A stretch of 64,000 nt of DNA from Solanum dulcamara. Taxonomy: Eukaryota; Streptophyta; Magnoliopsida; Solanales; Solanaceae. Positions 11,391 to 24,564 of the stretch are shown here, one piece after another. A program made the position numbers and the translations under genes. The notes under the pieces were generated by a model. The model made no database searches, was not told where the DNA came from, and saw only the letters and a list, made by a program, of their open reading frames with translations. Position 1 is the first letter of the stretch. Every line of letters begins with the position of its first letter. The DNA is taken from positions 14,965,523 through 15,029,522 of the forward strand of contig NC_077237.1 in the NCBI RefSeq assembly GCF_947179165.1, given 5' to 3'.

Positions 11391-12190
11391 CATCTAACGA
11401 TTTTAAAAATTAAATTTTTGAATTAGTAATACGAATGTAAATAATAAAGATAGGATACAAAATTTATTGTAGAATATTTTTTTGCTCAAGGAAAGAAAAA
11501 TCACAATCTACGCTTCGTAGGATTTTCACCAAACTTTACTAACCTTCAAAGAGCAGTTTAGATTAACTCAATAATTAAGGAACTAACTCAAGTACCTAAG
11601 CTCTAACGATTAACTATAATCGCAACTCAAATTCTTCAAAAAGTCAAACCCACTTCTTGTTACAAGCCTCACTTTTCTACCTTAGAAAATTATAAATCAA
11701 TAATATACCTAAGTAGAGTTCAAACACATGAAGTAACTTTCAAAAAGAAAACCTAACTCTAGTTCTTCTTTCTTCGATGTTTTGCTCTTGAATTGCTGCC
11801 TTGCCTTTTACTTGAAGAATTTCGATATTAGATTTGCAAAAGGCCACAGAATCTTTTGTACGCTGTCTCCTTTTATAACATTGGTTTTGAAGACCTAGTT
11901 GAGTACTACAAGGAAAGTATAACTTTTGTTTTATTGTTTTTCCTTATAGGAGTCCTATCGTTCCGTCTTTTCTTATTTCTATATTTTTGACTTGTACAAG
12001 GACTTGTCCAATTTTCTGCGACTGCCTAGTGCACCATCCAGCAAGGGAACCAGGTTCTCAGTTGTCATTATCAAAACCTTCTTGAATGGTGTCAACAATT
12101 ATTTTGTCCGTCACAAAAGTTACTGTCACCTTATCTTGTATTACTTCGTTTCTAATATTATTTATTCTAGTCTGTGTACACATTTTATTT
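11391..12190 (-). mobile_element. Possible decayed Copia-type LTR remnant
   Basis: The run around 12035-12085 ('ggaaccaggttctcagttg' followed by 'tcattatcaaaacc') resembles sequence at the edge of Solanaceae Copia LTRs, where such phrases precede the region reading 'gatgatgaca' on the other strand. The preceding 11460-11960 stretch has the lower-repeat, gene-leader-like composition of an LTR. I could not find paired termini, so the element, its boundaries and its strand are tentative. Confidence 0.3.
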
Positions 12191-13730
12191 GAGCATTTTC
12201 ATTTTCACTATGTTCATTTACTAAACAGATGCGTTCTTGATTGACCAATACTCTGCTGCCGTACAATTGCTAGTCTAATAATCTCTTTATAAAATTCACC
12301 TTTAAACTATGGTTACATATTCTTATCTCACTATTAATTGTGCCAAAAGATGTATGACCTTATTTAAAGATTTATCTTAATTCCATTAACTGCTTGGTGC
12401 TGGAGGTATGCGTCTGGGGTATGCTAGATTTCGTGCACGTTATTGGTCTATTATCTCAATTAAGTTTGTATATGAGTGTGAGTCTGGGACTCTAGAGTTT
12501 CTAATGTTTTATTTATTGTCATGAGTTACAGTTTATTTGCATTATTAGTGAATTTTATCGATGACAATGTTTTACCTGTGTCACTCAGGTATGAGACGTT
12601 TTATTCATGGCCATTGACTAATAAATTGTACTTAATTCACATTGCTTACCAAATGCACCGTGATTTGCTGGAGGTATTTTATAATTGGCATTTTTTCGCG
12701 CCTATTATTGTTGATAATTTAGCATTTGCACGCAAATTGAATGAATAAAGAGTTTAGCGCATTATAGAGACTTTGAAACTTTTCCTTTTGATTTTTGACA
12801 AAGGAATTTCTTTTAGTGTATGTTTTGGTTCTCTCGGTAAGTGATTCATGATTTTTTTTTCTATTGGTTTTGAATTGATATTTTTTAAATACTAAGAACC
12901 GAACCTATTCAAAACACTTGTAGTAAACTTTCTGAATAATCTAGAAACTTGCACTCAATAACATTGTTGATATTTTTTTTGTTCGGATTCTTGAAAATGT
13001 TATCGAATGAGTGTTGAATTCTTCTAAAATAGTGTATTTTTACAAAATTCTTGATTGGGCGACAACTTTTTTGAAAGTCCAAATGACATATACATTAGAT
13101 AATTAATTAGTTAATTAGTGGTACAAAAGATTATCAATTAGTCTAAAAGAGATTTTTGCTCATCATGTCAACTGAGAAATATAGATTCATAAATGAGTTT
13201 AACTTTTATACATTAACCACTATAAATAATATAGATCCTTCATTATGAAAAATCAGAGTCAAATTAATTAGTTTCAACTTGCAAGTGACACATTGTTGTC
13301 GAATCCATATAGTTAAAGGCTTAAAGCTAATCTTTATCACAAGTTGTATGGTTGATGATTAATTAGTTATAAGTAGCAGTTAAGGTTGCATAAAACTATT
13401 CTTATCTGTTTAGCTCACGAAAAAGAGGTGGGAACACCAAATGTGTATTGATTGTCATAGAAAGTAAAAGTGTATTATCTCAAAGCTAATCAAAGCCAAG
13501 AGATAAGGAATTGTAGGGCCACTCTAACTTTCAACCCCACAAAATATACACTATAATTATTCTTTATCTCTACGCATGCCAAGACAAGTCTCACAATGCC
13601 AAAAACTAAGATGAAAGAAAGTGACTCTGAAAAAAGTATCTTATTCTGGACAAAAAGGATTCTCGATCTACACATATTTTTCTTTCATTTCTTTTTATTC
13701 TTTTAACTTTTTCTCTCAATATTATATAAA
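12191..13730. other. Intergenic DNA, nothing recognised
   Basis: The sequence is AT-rich. Open frames such as 12521-12748 (+) and 13490-13675 (-) have no recognisable domain, start context or splice structure. I see no tRNA, no clear MITE ends and no array. Confidence 0.45.
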
Positions 13731-14003
13731 TGACATATTAATACATAAATATATCTTTTAACTTATATTTATTCCAACACTGGATATGCACAAATATACA
13801 CTTAAAACTTGTATAAAGTGAAGCAAATAAATACATACATCATATGTCACAAGACATAGTACACATAGGATACCACCTAAGACAAAAATTATCACGTAGA
13901 ACACATGTTACTTATTCAATTCTATACAAATTTAAATATCTAAAATCGAAAGATATAAATATAAAATAAGATAAATTAAATGACATATTTATGTATTATG
14001 TCA
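13731..14003. mobile_element. MITE with tgacata inverted repeats
   Basis: The left end, tgacatattaatacataaa, and the right end, reverse complemented to tgacataatacataaatat, form a near-perfect terminal inverted repeat around a non-coding A/T-rich interior of about 230 bases. The family is not certain and the target duplication is unclear. Confidence 0.6.
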
Positions 14004-14911
14004 ATATAAATAGTGTTGTTTTCATTCCAAAAAGAAGGAACCTTGAGCCACAGAATACGGGACCAAAAAATATGTGCGAACGAATGGGTATAAAACTCTT
14101 GCATCATCTATACAGTTTATTATTCGTTAGCTATTAACAAGGGTCAAGAAACCCTGCAGCTGCAAGTTGTTCTTTAGCCTTTACAGGTTTTGATGAGGTG
14201 GCCTGCGTTTGCTTTCTATACATGGTCATAATCACTTGCACCCTCAATTTTCTTTTAAAAATTTAATTAGGTGACTTTTCTATTATAAACAAAATAATAA
14301 TAATAATATAATTTTACTAAGTAATTTTGAATAATTAAGTGATCATATGAGTAATAGACACAAACATTTACCATCTATTCTACCTATTTTCAGTCTACAT
14401 AGCTTTCGAAACCGCTAAATCAATAACTCATTATCAATAAACCAATCATTTTTTTTGATTTCGATTCAATGTTGAACAACCCTAATACACTCAATATTTT
14501 ACTGATATTGGTGGATCCGGAAAGGACTTGCAAAATGACTAAATTGTTGTTTTAATCTTTTACATTATTATGTTATGTAATGTATTTTTCAATTTTGATG
14601 CATGTCACTCACTACTTTATTGAGTGTATTGTTATGTTATTTAAAATATTGTATTATTTATTAACAACATATTATATTTGCACTTTTTATTTTGTGATGG
14701 TTATATTATTTTATACAATTATAATTTATAATAATTACCTTATAAAAATTATAAAAATTATAAGCCAAAATTAAGATTTAAAATTAATATTATAAAGATA
14801 TTACATAAAAAATAATTAGATATACTAGGGACTTTAATAAAAAAATCTAATTTATAATATGCTAAATTAAAAGTGTTGCATAATATAAATGATAATAAAA
14901 TAATTAAAAAT
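14004..14911. other. Intergenic DNA, nothing recognised
   Basis: Positions 14020-14215 are less AT-rich and look single-copy. Positions 14280-14910 are very A/T-rich. No gene, RNA or paired repeat ends are visible. This is the last non-retrotransposon sequence before the LTR-dominated part of the window. Confidence 0.45.
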
Positions 14912-16114
14912 TAGAATAACCCGTTTCGATCGTTTTGGGTAAGCCAATGAAAAATAATTTTGGGCTAGAAAACTTTTGTGTAGTAACTTGGAAAATTTCA
15001 GTCTAGGCCAGTATTAGAAGATATCTGAGTGATGTAAGTTTTAGGTCAATTTGACAATTGATTGGGATTGATGTCTAAGTTTGGATTTGATTTTATGATA
15101 GTTAAGAGTTCAAGAATCGGTAGGGCCTTTTTGAAAGTGAATTCGGGTGAGTAGAACCCCCGGAATCGAATTCGGCGTGACAGGGTTATTTTAGAACGTC
15201 AAGGTTTGAGGTTGTGTTGCGAAATGGGGGGGTGGGGGAAAGAATTTCGAATTTTTGACTCCATGCAAGCTACTATGGCGGGACAGATCCCGCGATGGCG
15301 GGGGCTGCTATAGCGGGACAGTCACGAGATTAAGTTAGAAAAGTCTCAAAATTATTTTTTATTTCTACAACTTCATTCTTGGAGAGCAAAAGGCAAATTA
15401 GGGCTATTCAGTTTTCCATCGGATCTTTCATTAAAGGTAAGCTAATGGTGGGAGAAACCCTAGTTGGGTGAGATGAATATGAAATTGACCAATGGTTAGG
15501 ATTTTTATATAATCTTGGGTATTTTAGGCCATTGTTCATTGATGCTTTGTATTCTTTGTTTATTATTTTAGACCAAGATCAAACCAAGACACATCAAAAA
15601 AGGAAAGATCAGGTTCTTTAGAGCATTCAGGCTTGATTCGAGTTAGGTGATGGTTGTATTTTTCCTGTTTATTTTATATGTGCCTGTTAACTACTTCATT
15701 AGTATTGCGTGCATGATATATGATTAGGAAAAAAGGGAAAACTTGAATTGAAATGATAATTGTGATCAAATTGCATGCAATGAATATTTACTTGGTTGTA
15801 CAATCGTGTTGTTATTCATTGTGGTTGCGATTGTTATATGTGATTTCTTGTGTATAGGGTGCTACGTCGGCGCAATGGGATCGGTACCATGCCAGTACAT
15901 TTAGAATGGGAACCTCATCGGTACCTTGACTATGAGAAAGAATACCACGTCGGTACACTAACAGTTTGTGTATGTGTTCCATGAGAGAACCAGATTGATT
16001 GTTGTATTGTGATTGATCATGTTTATTGTGTTTAATAATTTAAATGTAAGGACTGGAAGTCTGGTGTTGCTATAACTGTGTTGTAATTGTATATTATCTA
16101 AAGCTCATGGTTCA
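14912..16114 (+). mobile_element. LTR fragment related to element B, plus orientation
   Basis: The order of blocks matches the LTR of element B read on its coding strand. There is a 'gggctagaaaacttttgtgtagtaac' type start. Next comes a 'gggtgagtagaacccccgga' block near 15147, corresponding to gggtgagtaaaactccc in B, and then an array of palindrome-like words (ctatggcggga/cgcgatggcggg, 15272-15335). A donor-like aaaggtaagc follows at 15435, and then a short 'cggtacc' repeat region (15860-15955). It is truncated at 16114 by the next LTR. No coding sequence of this element is present. Confidence 0.6.
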
Positions 16115-18071
16115 AATCACGGCTCGTAGAATGCCCTCGTGAAACTCAAAAATGATTGAACAACTTCTTCTTTCTTGCACTAACTTCCAAATCCTATTTA
16201 CCTGCAAAATATCTACAAAACACATCAAATCTATTAAAAAGCGCTAAAAAACTTAAACCAATTCTAAGCTTGAAGCATCAAAAGTTCCCTAAAAACCACG
16301 ACATATCAAACATAATCTTCAAAATAGATAGAAAAAATTTCATGTAAATATATTTTTCTTGGACTCTTTCTTGAAATAATGCACTTGCAATTAAATACAC
16401 TTTTTGAAATACATCTTTAAAACTTGAAATATATAATTTACTCATGAAATTAATGCATATGAAATACTGCGACAAGCTTTTCAAATAACCTTGGATAAAA
16501 AAGGCCTATGTAGTAGAATAAACAACAAATTAGATCATAGAAAATAACAGGTCACATAATTATCACGTATCATCAATATATCAAGAAGATTCAACAATCT
16601 CAATAATAAATTCACATATTAATACAAAGGTGTAGACACATGCTAAGGGTCTAATTTATAACCATTTATCCATGACTTGCATGGAACCAACTTCATTCAT
16701 GTATTGTACAGGTGTGGTACTTAACCCTCCGAATATATATAACCACTAGTCTAGAAGCTCACCTCAGCTTTGAGACACTCATCAATGGGAAAATTATGAT
16801 TACCCTTACCCCTATCACACATTTAATTTAGTATTACCACAATTTTAAGTACAGTTGCAATACAACTAATTTAATGATTTCATCAATTGTTAACTTATGC
16901 AATCTTAAGCATCACAATCACATCATCAAATTCACACAACTATGAAAAGCAATCAACAAGCATTCAACTTAAAAGCATATATAAATTTAAGTCAAGTCTA
17001 ATCTTTAATTAAATCATAACCTACTTTAATTGAAGAGAACGGATGCAAGCTAATCCGCAAGAGCCTTACCTTTTTTTTGAAGCTTCAGATCGTTCACGAT
17101 CTAGAAGAAACATCAATACAATATTCAATTACATATTCTATGATTCTAGGCTATAGGGATTAAAATTCACTGATTTTACCTTGTTCATAGCCTAAACCAT
17201 TAAGTTGGGGTTTATCACCCATCAAGTCACCCCAATTCTCCATAATTCAGGTTTAAGCGGGAAGAATTTCTATGCTAGGAAGTAAGATCTAACACCCTAG
17301 AATCATGTTTACATCCATTTAGAAGTACCGTCCATATGTAATTCTCTTCAATCATGAACTTAGGGCCTAAATTAAGAATTCCACCATAACCCCATTTTAA
17401 TGATCACATGAATAAAATGGATTAATAGATGTTAGAAAGAAGTAATGATCTTACCTTAACGTTAAAAAAATCCATATTTAGTAGAAAATTTCCTCTCTCA
17501 AGCCTAACGACAAGATTTTGGATATTAGGGAGAAAATAAGGTCAAAATTAGGAAAGTACCTTAAGTTATTGTCAATGACTGCTATAGCGGCCACTTGACT
17601 ACTACGGCGGTTCCACTATGGCGACCAACTGGTCATTATAACATTCCCTAGTCTTAGATAATGACCACTATGGTAGTCACACGTCTGCTATGGCAGTCCT
17701 GCTACATCAATGGGTGTCCCGCTATGGAAGCATGGGTAGAAACTTGGGTAGATTTTTCAAGTTCCTCTACGTACTGGACTTCTTGGCGATACAAGTATGT
17801 TCCATCATAGAAATTGCTATACCTAAAGTTCTACAAATCCATTTCTCATTCTGAAAGTCTCTATGGATCATAAGCCCCTCAACTAACATAATCTAAACTA
17901 AAAATCATTTAATACTACATCATGGTTTGAAGATGATCTCTAAACACCACAACACTAGATTTTCGTCAAAAATTAGTTTCGGTTGAAATTTTTACCAAGT
18001 CTCTTTCTAGAAAAATTTACCCAGATACTTATATACTAACAACAGCTATAACAACAGAATGGATTATTACA
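16115..18071 (-). mobile_element. Solo LTR-like sequence, minus orientation
   Basis: The right end 'gaatggattattaca' reads TGTAATAATCC on the minus strand. That matches the TGTAAYAATCC start of the probable LTR at 20659 and the general TGTAATGACC start of the other chromoviral LTRs here. The left end near 'aatcacggctc' is the decayed counterpart of the tgtcacgaccc edge seen elsewhere. It contains the usual word array (gctatagcgg, actatggcgacc, gctatggcag, 17579-17735) and a donor-like stretch near 17450. It lies head to tail against the preceding LTR in opposite orientation. No target duplication is convincing. Confidence 0.55.
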
Positions 18072-20658
18072 ATTTATAAAATTTAATAACCTTATGCAAT
18101 AAGGAATCGAGAACATATGATTTAGTGATCAGTGGAAGGAACTTCTCTATATCATGAAATTATTATTCAATTACAACTTTAAAAAATAAATCAAAGTAAT
18201 ATGGCTTTTCATTACAAAAATAGTCAACAAAGAAGTCCACGTGAATAAGGGAGATACAGCAAAGAAAAAGGCCCACATACTTTAAGTCTGGTATTTAAAG
18301 GTCCGATAAGTCCAACTCAATAAGACTTCTAGGAGACATTTGTAGACACTCTAATAAATTTTATATTATATTTTGGATTAAATTTTATATTCATGATATG
18401 TTGATCAACTTAAAATTTTGGTTAACAAAGTTCTATTTATATTTAAGTTAATATTACAGGGAAAAGACCATAGATGTCCATTGAAGCCAAAGTAATTACA
18501 TGCTTCATTTACTTTACTTTCATACCGCCTAAACTATTTACCCATATGCACATTGTAGCTTTTTAGTAATAGTTTAGTGTATATGCATTGCACGTGTTAA
18601 TCGCTTTAATTGATAAAAAATTACATACCAAAAGAATAAATTGTTACTTGTACATAAATTTTATCAGGCAAAATGTATAGATATATATATAATAGAGATA
18701 ATTTCAAAAAAAGAGAGTTTAAACTTTGTGTGCACACATTATGGGCTTATTAATAATAAGTACACAGAATACATAATATTTATCTAATTTAATAGAGATG
18801 AACTATTAAGTCTGATGAGATATACCAAATAATGTGCAAGTCGTATAATATCTAATGTAATTTAACTATTCATATTTATTTTTTGGGCGATATCAAATAA
18901 CTTCCAATCCAATTTTGGATAGCATTAAAATTCAGAACATGTTCTAACTGTAAATTCACAATAAGTTTTAACTTTAAATAAACGGTATTTTTTTTATATA
19001 TACGTTAACATCTTTATGTAATTCAGATGATTATGCCAAAAATATATATATGGCTAAAACAATGACTATTTTGATAAAATAAATTCAATAACTGATAGTG
19101 AATACACGTGCAAAGTGTCTACGATGAGTCTACATATATCAGATGCTCAAACTTGTACTTTTCATAAAGATGAATATCAAATAAAAGAATAAATAAAAAA
19201 GGTGTAATTGCATGGAATTTTGTCTTGAGCTTACTTTCGAGAATAAATAACCAAGCAAAAGAATAAGGGATAATCTTAGATAACTCCCTCAAGTTTTTAG
19301 TTTGTAGCACCAATATCCCTTGTGATTTACAATATTATATTTATCTTTCTTGTTTTAATTTTTTTGTAACAAATATTTACCTATTTATCATTAATGTAAA
19401 ACACAAAAACTAAATTGATTTTTCCAGACAATATGCATTTTGTACAAGAGAGAATAAAAAAATATCTCCTTCCATTAAGTTTCGTTAAAATAAACACTTG
19501 GTAATGTTGTCGAATTCGGAGGAGAATTTTACTGGTACCTGGATTTTCAAAGGAAAGACTTTTGCAGATTGATTGGATGCTTCAGAATTATGCAATTTAG
19601 TGTCATTGTTAAATGACTTTATTCATGTGTGTGCTGTTATGTGCACAATTCCGTTTCTTGATTAAGAATCTTCTTTGAGTGAGATTCTTGAGCAATATGG
19701 AATCTTGCCTGAACAAAAGGATCCTCACCTATTGTTGCTTCAACTAATTAAAACAACGTGAGCTACATCCCTGCGTAATCCAACTGATGATGATGACTTC
19801 CTGAACCCCATATGTTGAGCTCTGTTTTGTAAAGGTACTCAAATTGGATTCGTGATTAATTTCTCTACATCTATGTTTACTGGAAAAATCAACCACAATG
19901 ATCCGATAAAAAATAATTAATCTTAATTATTATTATTATTTTTTCATCAATATGTCATATTACATAACTCAATTAAGGAAAAAATTAATACAAAATATTA
20001 GTTGATTTGACAGTCCTAAATTGAATAAATTGAATAAGGAAAAACATAATACACAATATTTAGTTGGTTTCAAAGTCCTAAATATTAGGGAAATAATTAA
20101 ATTACTATTCTAAAATATTAAAAAAATAGTAAATGACAATTTTGTCTATTGTAAAGACTTTTAATGAAGGATAAAAAGTTCAATGGGCATATCGGTCCAT
20201 CCCTGAGGCATAACATGAAGAAGTTCTCCCATATTTTCTGTACGTAAGACTCCAACCTAGTTGGATTAAAATTATTGCATATAATAGGATTACATTAAAA
20301 GTGAGGTGTATCTTGAGCGTATGAGTGAGCCACAAGTTTTCATGCCTTCACGATTCTTATCAAAGCTTAGCTCCAAGTTAATGGTGAAATTTCAACAAAG
20401 TGTTTGATCAATTTAAGAACAAAACAAAGATCTTGAGTTGATGGTTGTGAGGAATAAAATTCAAGGATTACATCATTTCACATAAGATTTTATAATGATT
20501 ATAAACCCGCATAAATTATTGAAATCAAATATTATTATTTCTCACTACTTCTCTTCATTTTTTTTAGGAACGAAACTTAGTTGTTATTATCACCAAATTT
20601 GATGTTCTGTTTAATTCCTTTCTTCCTAGCATCATTTCCATATTTGAGTGTCGTCTTA
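18072..20658. other. Intergenic DNA, partly single-copy looking
   Basis: The sequence is mostly A/T-rich. The interval 19500-19860 is more balanced, with phrases such as 'gagattcttgagcaatatgg' and 'ctgatgatgatgacttcctg' that look like decayed or non-coding transcribed sequence. All six frames carry stops and I recognise no protein. Positions 18455-18560 ('gggaaaagaccatagatgtc') resemble a MITE edge. No gene is called. Confidence 0.4.
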
Positions 20659-20883
20659 TGTAACAATCCATTCCGTTGTTACTTGAAAAGTGCTGAAAAA
20701 ATTGAGTATTTTAAAAAATGAGATTCCTTGAAATTTTCATTGTCTGTCAAGTCAAACTTGACTGGTCAACGACTTTTGCTATAGTGAAGGGGTCTCGCTA
20801 TAATAAAGACGCTCTAAACAAAAAAAATATTTTTTTCTTATCTTACTTTTGAGGATTTCATTTTATTTCGTTGGGACTCTTTA
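20659..20883 (+). mobile_element. LTR 'J', first piece
   Basis: It begins TGTAACAATCCATTCCGTTG, closely matching the start of the minus-strand LTR ending at 18071. Within 120 bases there is a word-array-like stretch (gctatagtgaag, tcgctataataaag). It stops at 20883 where an intact solo LTR starts. I infer that the LTR resumes at 23480 and again at 40118, because each junction coincides with a clean edge of an inserted element. Confidence 0.45.
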
Positions 20884-23479
20884 TGTAATGTCCCAATTCT
20901 TGAGAAATTACTTTCCTTGTGAAATGACCATTTTGCCCCTTTTTTTTTATAGCTTTTTCATACTTTGTTTGTGTTGTGGGGATGATCGGCACGGTTTCCG
21001 ATATGATCGGGTGTGATTTTAGTGATTTGAGACCTTGAGTGGAGTTTTTATTAAAATAGTTGTCTTTAGTCAATACATTGAAATCCGAGCGTCGGATGGG
21101 AATTCCATCAGTTCTATTGCGTTCAGAACGTCGAGTTTGATCTAGTTGAGTATTGAGTTAAAGCCCCGAGACCTTAGAATGTGTTTTGAGAATTTAGGCT
21201 AAAAGTTGAGTTTAATTAGGCCCAAAAGAAGTCCGGGAGACTTTTTTCATCATAACGATGATTTTTTGAAAATCCGACGATTTCATCAAGTCTGAAATGT
21301 TGATTTTAGTGAGGAAACATATCCAGCCTATTTTATCGGACCCCAAATAATTTTTGAGGGTCCAATCGGAGGCATTTTTGGATTTGGCAAATTCTGCAGA
21401 TCCTGATTTCAGGTGCAGTGCATTTTCTTCATCGCGATCGTGACTTGAGGTCACGCGGTCGCGATGTGTAGGGTCATTGAGCTTCATGATCGTGATGGAC
21501 GGCTCTGCGTTCGCGATGGGTTTAATGTTACAGTGTTCTTCGCGATCGCATATTGGGTGTCCACGATTGTGATGGGTAACTCTCCAGTACTTTGCGATCA
21601 TAAAAGTTAGTGGCTCGCGATCGCGATGCATAAATCACACCTAAACAGTGTCTACTTTGAGAATTAATCTCATATTTCCATTCCCACCATTCTTGAATCT
21701 TTGAAGCTTATGAGAGACGATTTGGGTTGAAGAATTTTTGGAGAAAATCATTTGGGTAAGTTTATTTAACCAATCTTTATCATTTTCTATCAATTTTACC
21801 TTCCAAAATCATTTCTAAATCGAGATTTCAAATGAGTTTTGGGGAGTTTTCTTCAAAGTTTAAAATTCAATTTTCTTTGATTTCAAATCTGTTTCTCGAT
21901 CAATTTTAATAGATATTTTCAACCATGAACTCCCCTTGATATGTAGAATATGTATTTCAAATAAAATTTCAGTTTTATCATTTTTGTTTCTGAGGTGATT
22001 TTTAGATGATTTTGATTCCAGTTCTAAAACCTTGCAATATGGATATCGTTGGGCTCTTTTTGATGAAATCTTTCTATTCTTGATAGTTGCCGATCGTTTT
22101 GAAGTCAGTGTTGGAGAGTATAGCCCCGGTTAGAGTGTTCGAGCAAAGTTTCGACCTTTGAGGTAAGTTTGGCTATCCTTCTTTGAGAGTGAGGTTGGAT
22201 AATTAGTCATTCATATGTTATATACTTTGGGATGGGGTCGTAATGTGAATTAGGACTGTTGATTATATTATGATTCCCGTGTGGGGGCTTATTTGTGCGA
22301 TTTAGCCCGTGTGGGGGGCTTTATTTACTATTCTATTTTATTTGAGAGAATATGATTCATGATTTGCCCGTGAGAGAGGCTTGTAGTATTTGACTTGTAA
22401 TTCCTGCTTGAGGAGTTGAGTTGGGGGGTTTGATCACACTTGAGTAATGAAACGCTTTGAAAGAGGGTGAATACTTATTTCATTGTATTTTCTTTCCATT
22501 ACTATCTATTGAGGGTGTATATCATGTTTCGGTTGAGTTTTGTGAACTATGAACCTTATATTTTATGTTGAGTTGAATTTTGCCTCCATGCCATATGCGT
22601 TGTGATGCATTCATCATCATTCATCATATCATTGATCTTGAAAAGTTGAGAAATATGAAAATTCTTTTGAGAAAGAAGATATAACACCTTTTTATATCCT
22701 TGACCACGAGCTAGGCGACAAGTTGATGAGATATTGATATTGTGATTTGTAAATAGGCTGCGAGTCTCCCGTGGGTCCTTATCTGGAAGCGTTAGCTCGA
22801 AAAGTGTATACGACAGGTTGTGCAACAACCTTGATTCCATCGTACCATTACATCATTGCATCATCTTATTGCATTGCATTGCATTGTTCTTTGGATTATT
22901 TGACTTATCTGATCATATGTGATATTCAACTATTTCTATGTGTTATTTTACTCACACCGTTCTATATAAATTGGCGACACCGATATTGGAGTGAGACTTT
23001 TTCTATGCAAGTAGAAGCGTTCCTTAATTTATTTCATTAGTTTGATTAATTTCTTATACTCAGTCGGTCAAAACTACTAAGTACATGTGGATCATACTCA
23101 CCCCTACTTCTGTGTTCCTTTTAATGAAGATCCTAGTCACGATATTTCACGTGATAACTGATTTTTTCTAGAAGATTATGTCGTATCTGATTAGTTGTGA
23201 GATCCCGTGATCCAGATAACCATTAGTTCTATCTTTTACTTTCAGTCTATATTATTATTCAAATACTTATGATGTATACCGGATTAGATTGTTGTACTAG
23301 ATGTTCTTTACACTTATGATACCAGGTTTTGGGATATTTTCTTTACTATTCTTTTTTTTGTCTCTTTTGTGGCCTGACTTCCCTTTTGGGAGTCTCATAT
23401 GCGTATTATTATTAGGATTACACATTAGATTAGATTTTGGAAAGTGTTCCATCATGACCTTGGTTATTGGATCATTATA
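20884..23479 (+). mobile_element. Solo LTR of a chromovirus related to element A
   Basis: It runs from TGTAATGTCCCAATTCTTGA to a decayed 'ttggatcattata' end that aligns with the ttgggtcgtgaca end of element A's LTR by transitions only. Long blocks match A's LTR in reverse, for example 'aattagtcattcatatgtta' near 22201 and 'gttccatcatgacct' near 23445. It holds a rich array of cgcgatcgcgatg-type words (21428-21630), donor-like tttgggtaagt (21750) and gaggtaagttt (22160), and repeated 'cccgtgtgggggctt' blocks (22277-22325). No internal region or second LTR is present, so a solo LTR left by recombination is likely. Target duplication is not clear. Confidence 0.75.
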
Positions 23480-24330
23480 TTTTTAAGGACACCCTAGGAC
23501 TCATTTTGAGAAAAAAAAGCTCAAGAAAGAAGGAAGAGAAAATACACTTGCAAAGGCAATCCAAAGTCTTTCTCCAAATTCTTCACCAAGCCACCAGACC
23601 AAAAACATGGAAGAGAAAATGCATGGGAATTGTGGTAACAACTCTTCTTTGAAGTAGGTTATAATTTAGTAATCTTTTAGACTTGGTTAGCGACATGTTA
23701 TACACTTTAAGGTCTGAAGGGATAGATGTTAGGCCTACGGGCATGAGAATTCAGGTGGTGACCTTAAAATAACCTAAGACGAATATTATAATTTGATTTA
23801 AATTATTATGTGTTGCTGATTGAATAACTGACTTTGGTATAGTAATGAAAATGAGGCGTTTGGAAAATTATATAGGAATTTAAAGACAAGAAACAATTGA
23901 TAAATTAATAGAATATAGTCTATTTGTACTTATTTCGATGGTAGTGATGGTAATATTTTACTTGATAATGGTGATGTTAATGAAAAGATTAATGATCTTG
24001 ATGCTTCGAAGTAAAAACAAGATTATCGTAAACTAGTGGTTTTTAAAATGTGTTAAGTGAAGGAGGAAGATGGTTTCAGAAATAGGCTTAAAGAGGAGTT
24101 GATAATTATATGGTTAAAGCAAATAAAAAAGTGGTTAGCCTTGAAGTTATTATTTGAATTGGTGATTTGAGTGAATGCCATTAACTAAGTTACGGTTTAC
24201 TTGCAGTTAGACTTTACTTAGTAGTTGATATGTAATAAAAATTGTTTTGCATATCTATTGGGGTTTAGATGTAGTTGGTGTTGTTATGATTGTATTAAAT
24301 GTTTCTTGTATGAAAAAGCAAGTAAGCTGG
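23480..24330 (+). mobile_element. LTR 'J', second piece (inferred)
   Basis: This lies between the solo LTR and the start of element D and matches neither. The 23490-23650 portion (aaagctcaagaaagaagg, caccaagccacc) looks like the leader segment that follows the word array in the other LTRs. A modest open frame (23467-23652) has no recognisable domain. Assignment to J rests on position and style only. Confidence 0.35.
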
Positions 24331-24474
24331 TGTCATGACCCAAAAATCGGGTGTAATTGCACCTGTCTTATCCCACCTAGAAAGGTAAGCCTAAACAATC
24401 CTCTAAAAGGGTAATTGTGAAAAAAAGAGAAACTAAAGAATTAAGAATAACATTACGCATAATTCATAAGTGTA

Positions 24475-24564
<90 letters not shown>

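Noticed and set aside
21212..21631. 139-codon minus-strand open frame rich in His, Arg and Asp
   Set aside because: It is antisense to the palindromic word array of a solo LTR. The composition comes from the gatcgcgat repeats, with no domain.
21410..21640. Possible CRISPR-like array of short repeats with spacers
   Set aside because: The repeats are 10-14 bases, degenerate and irregularly spaced, inside a plant retrotransposon LTR. CRISPR arrays are prokaryotic and have uniform longer repeats.
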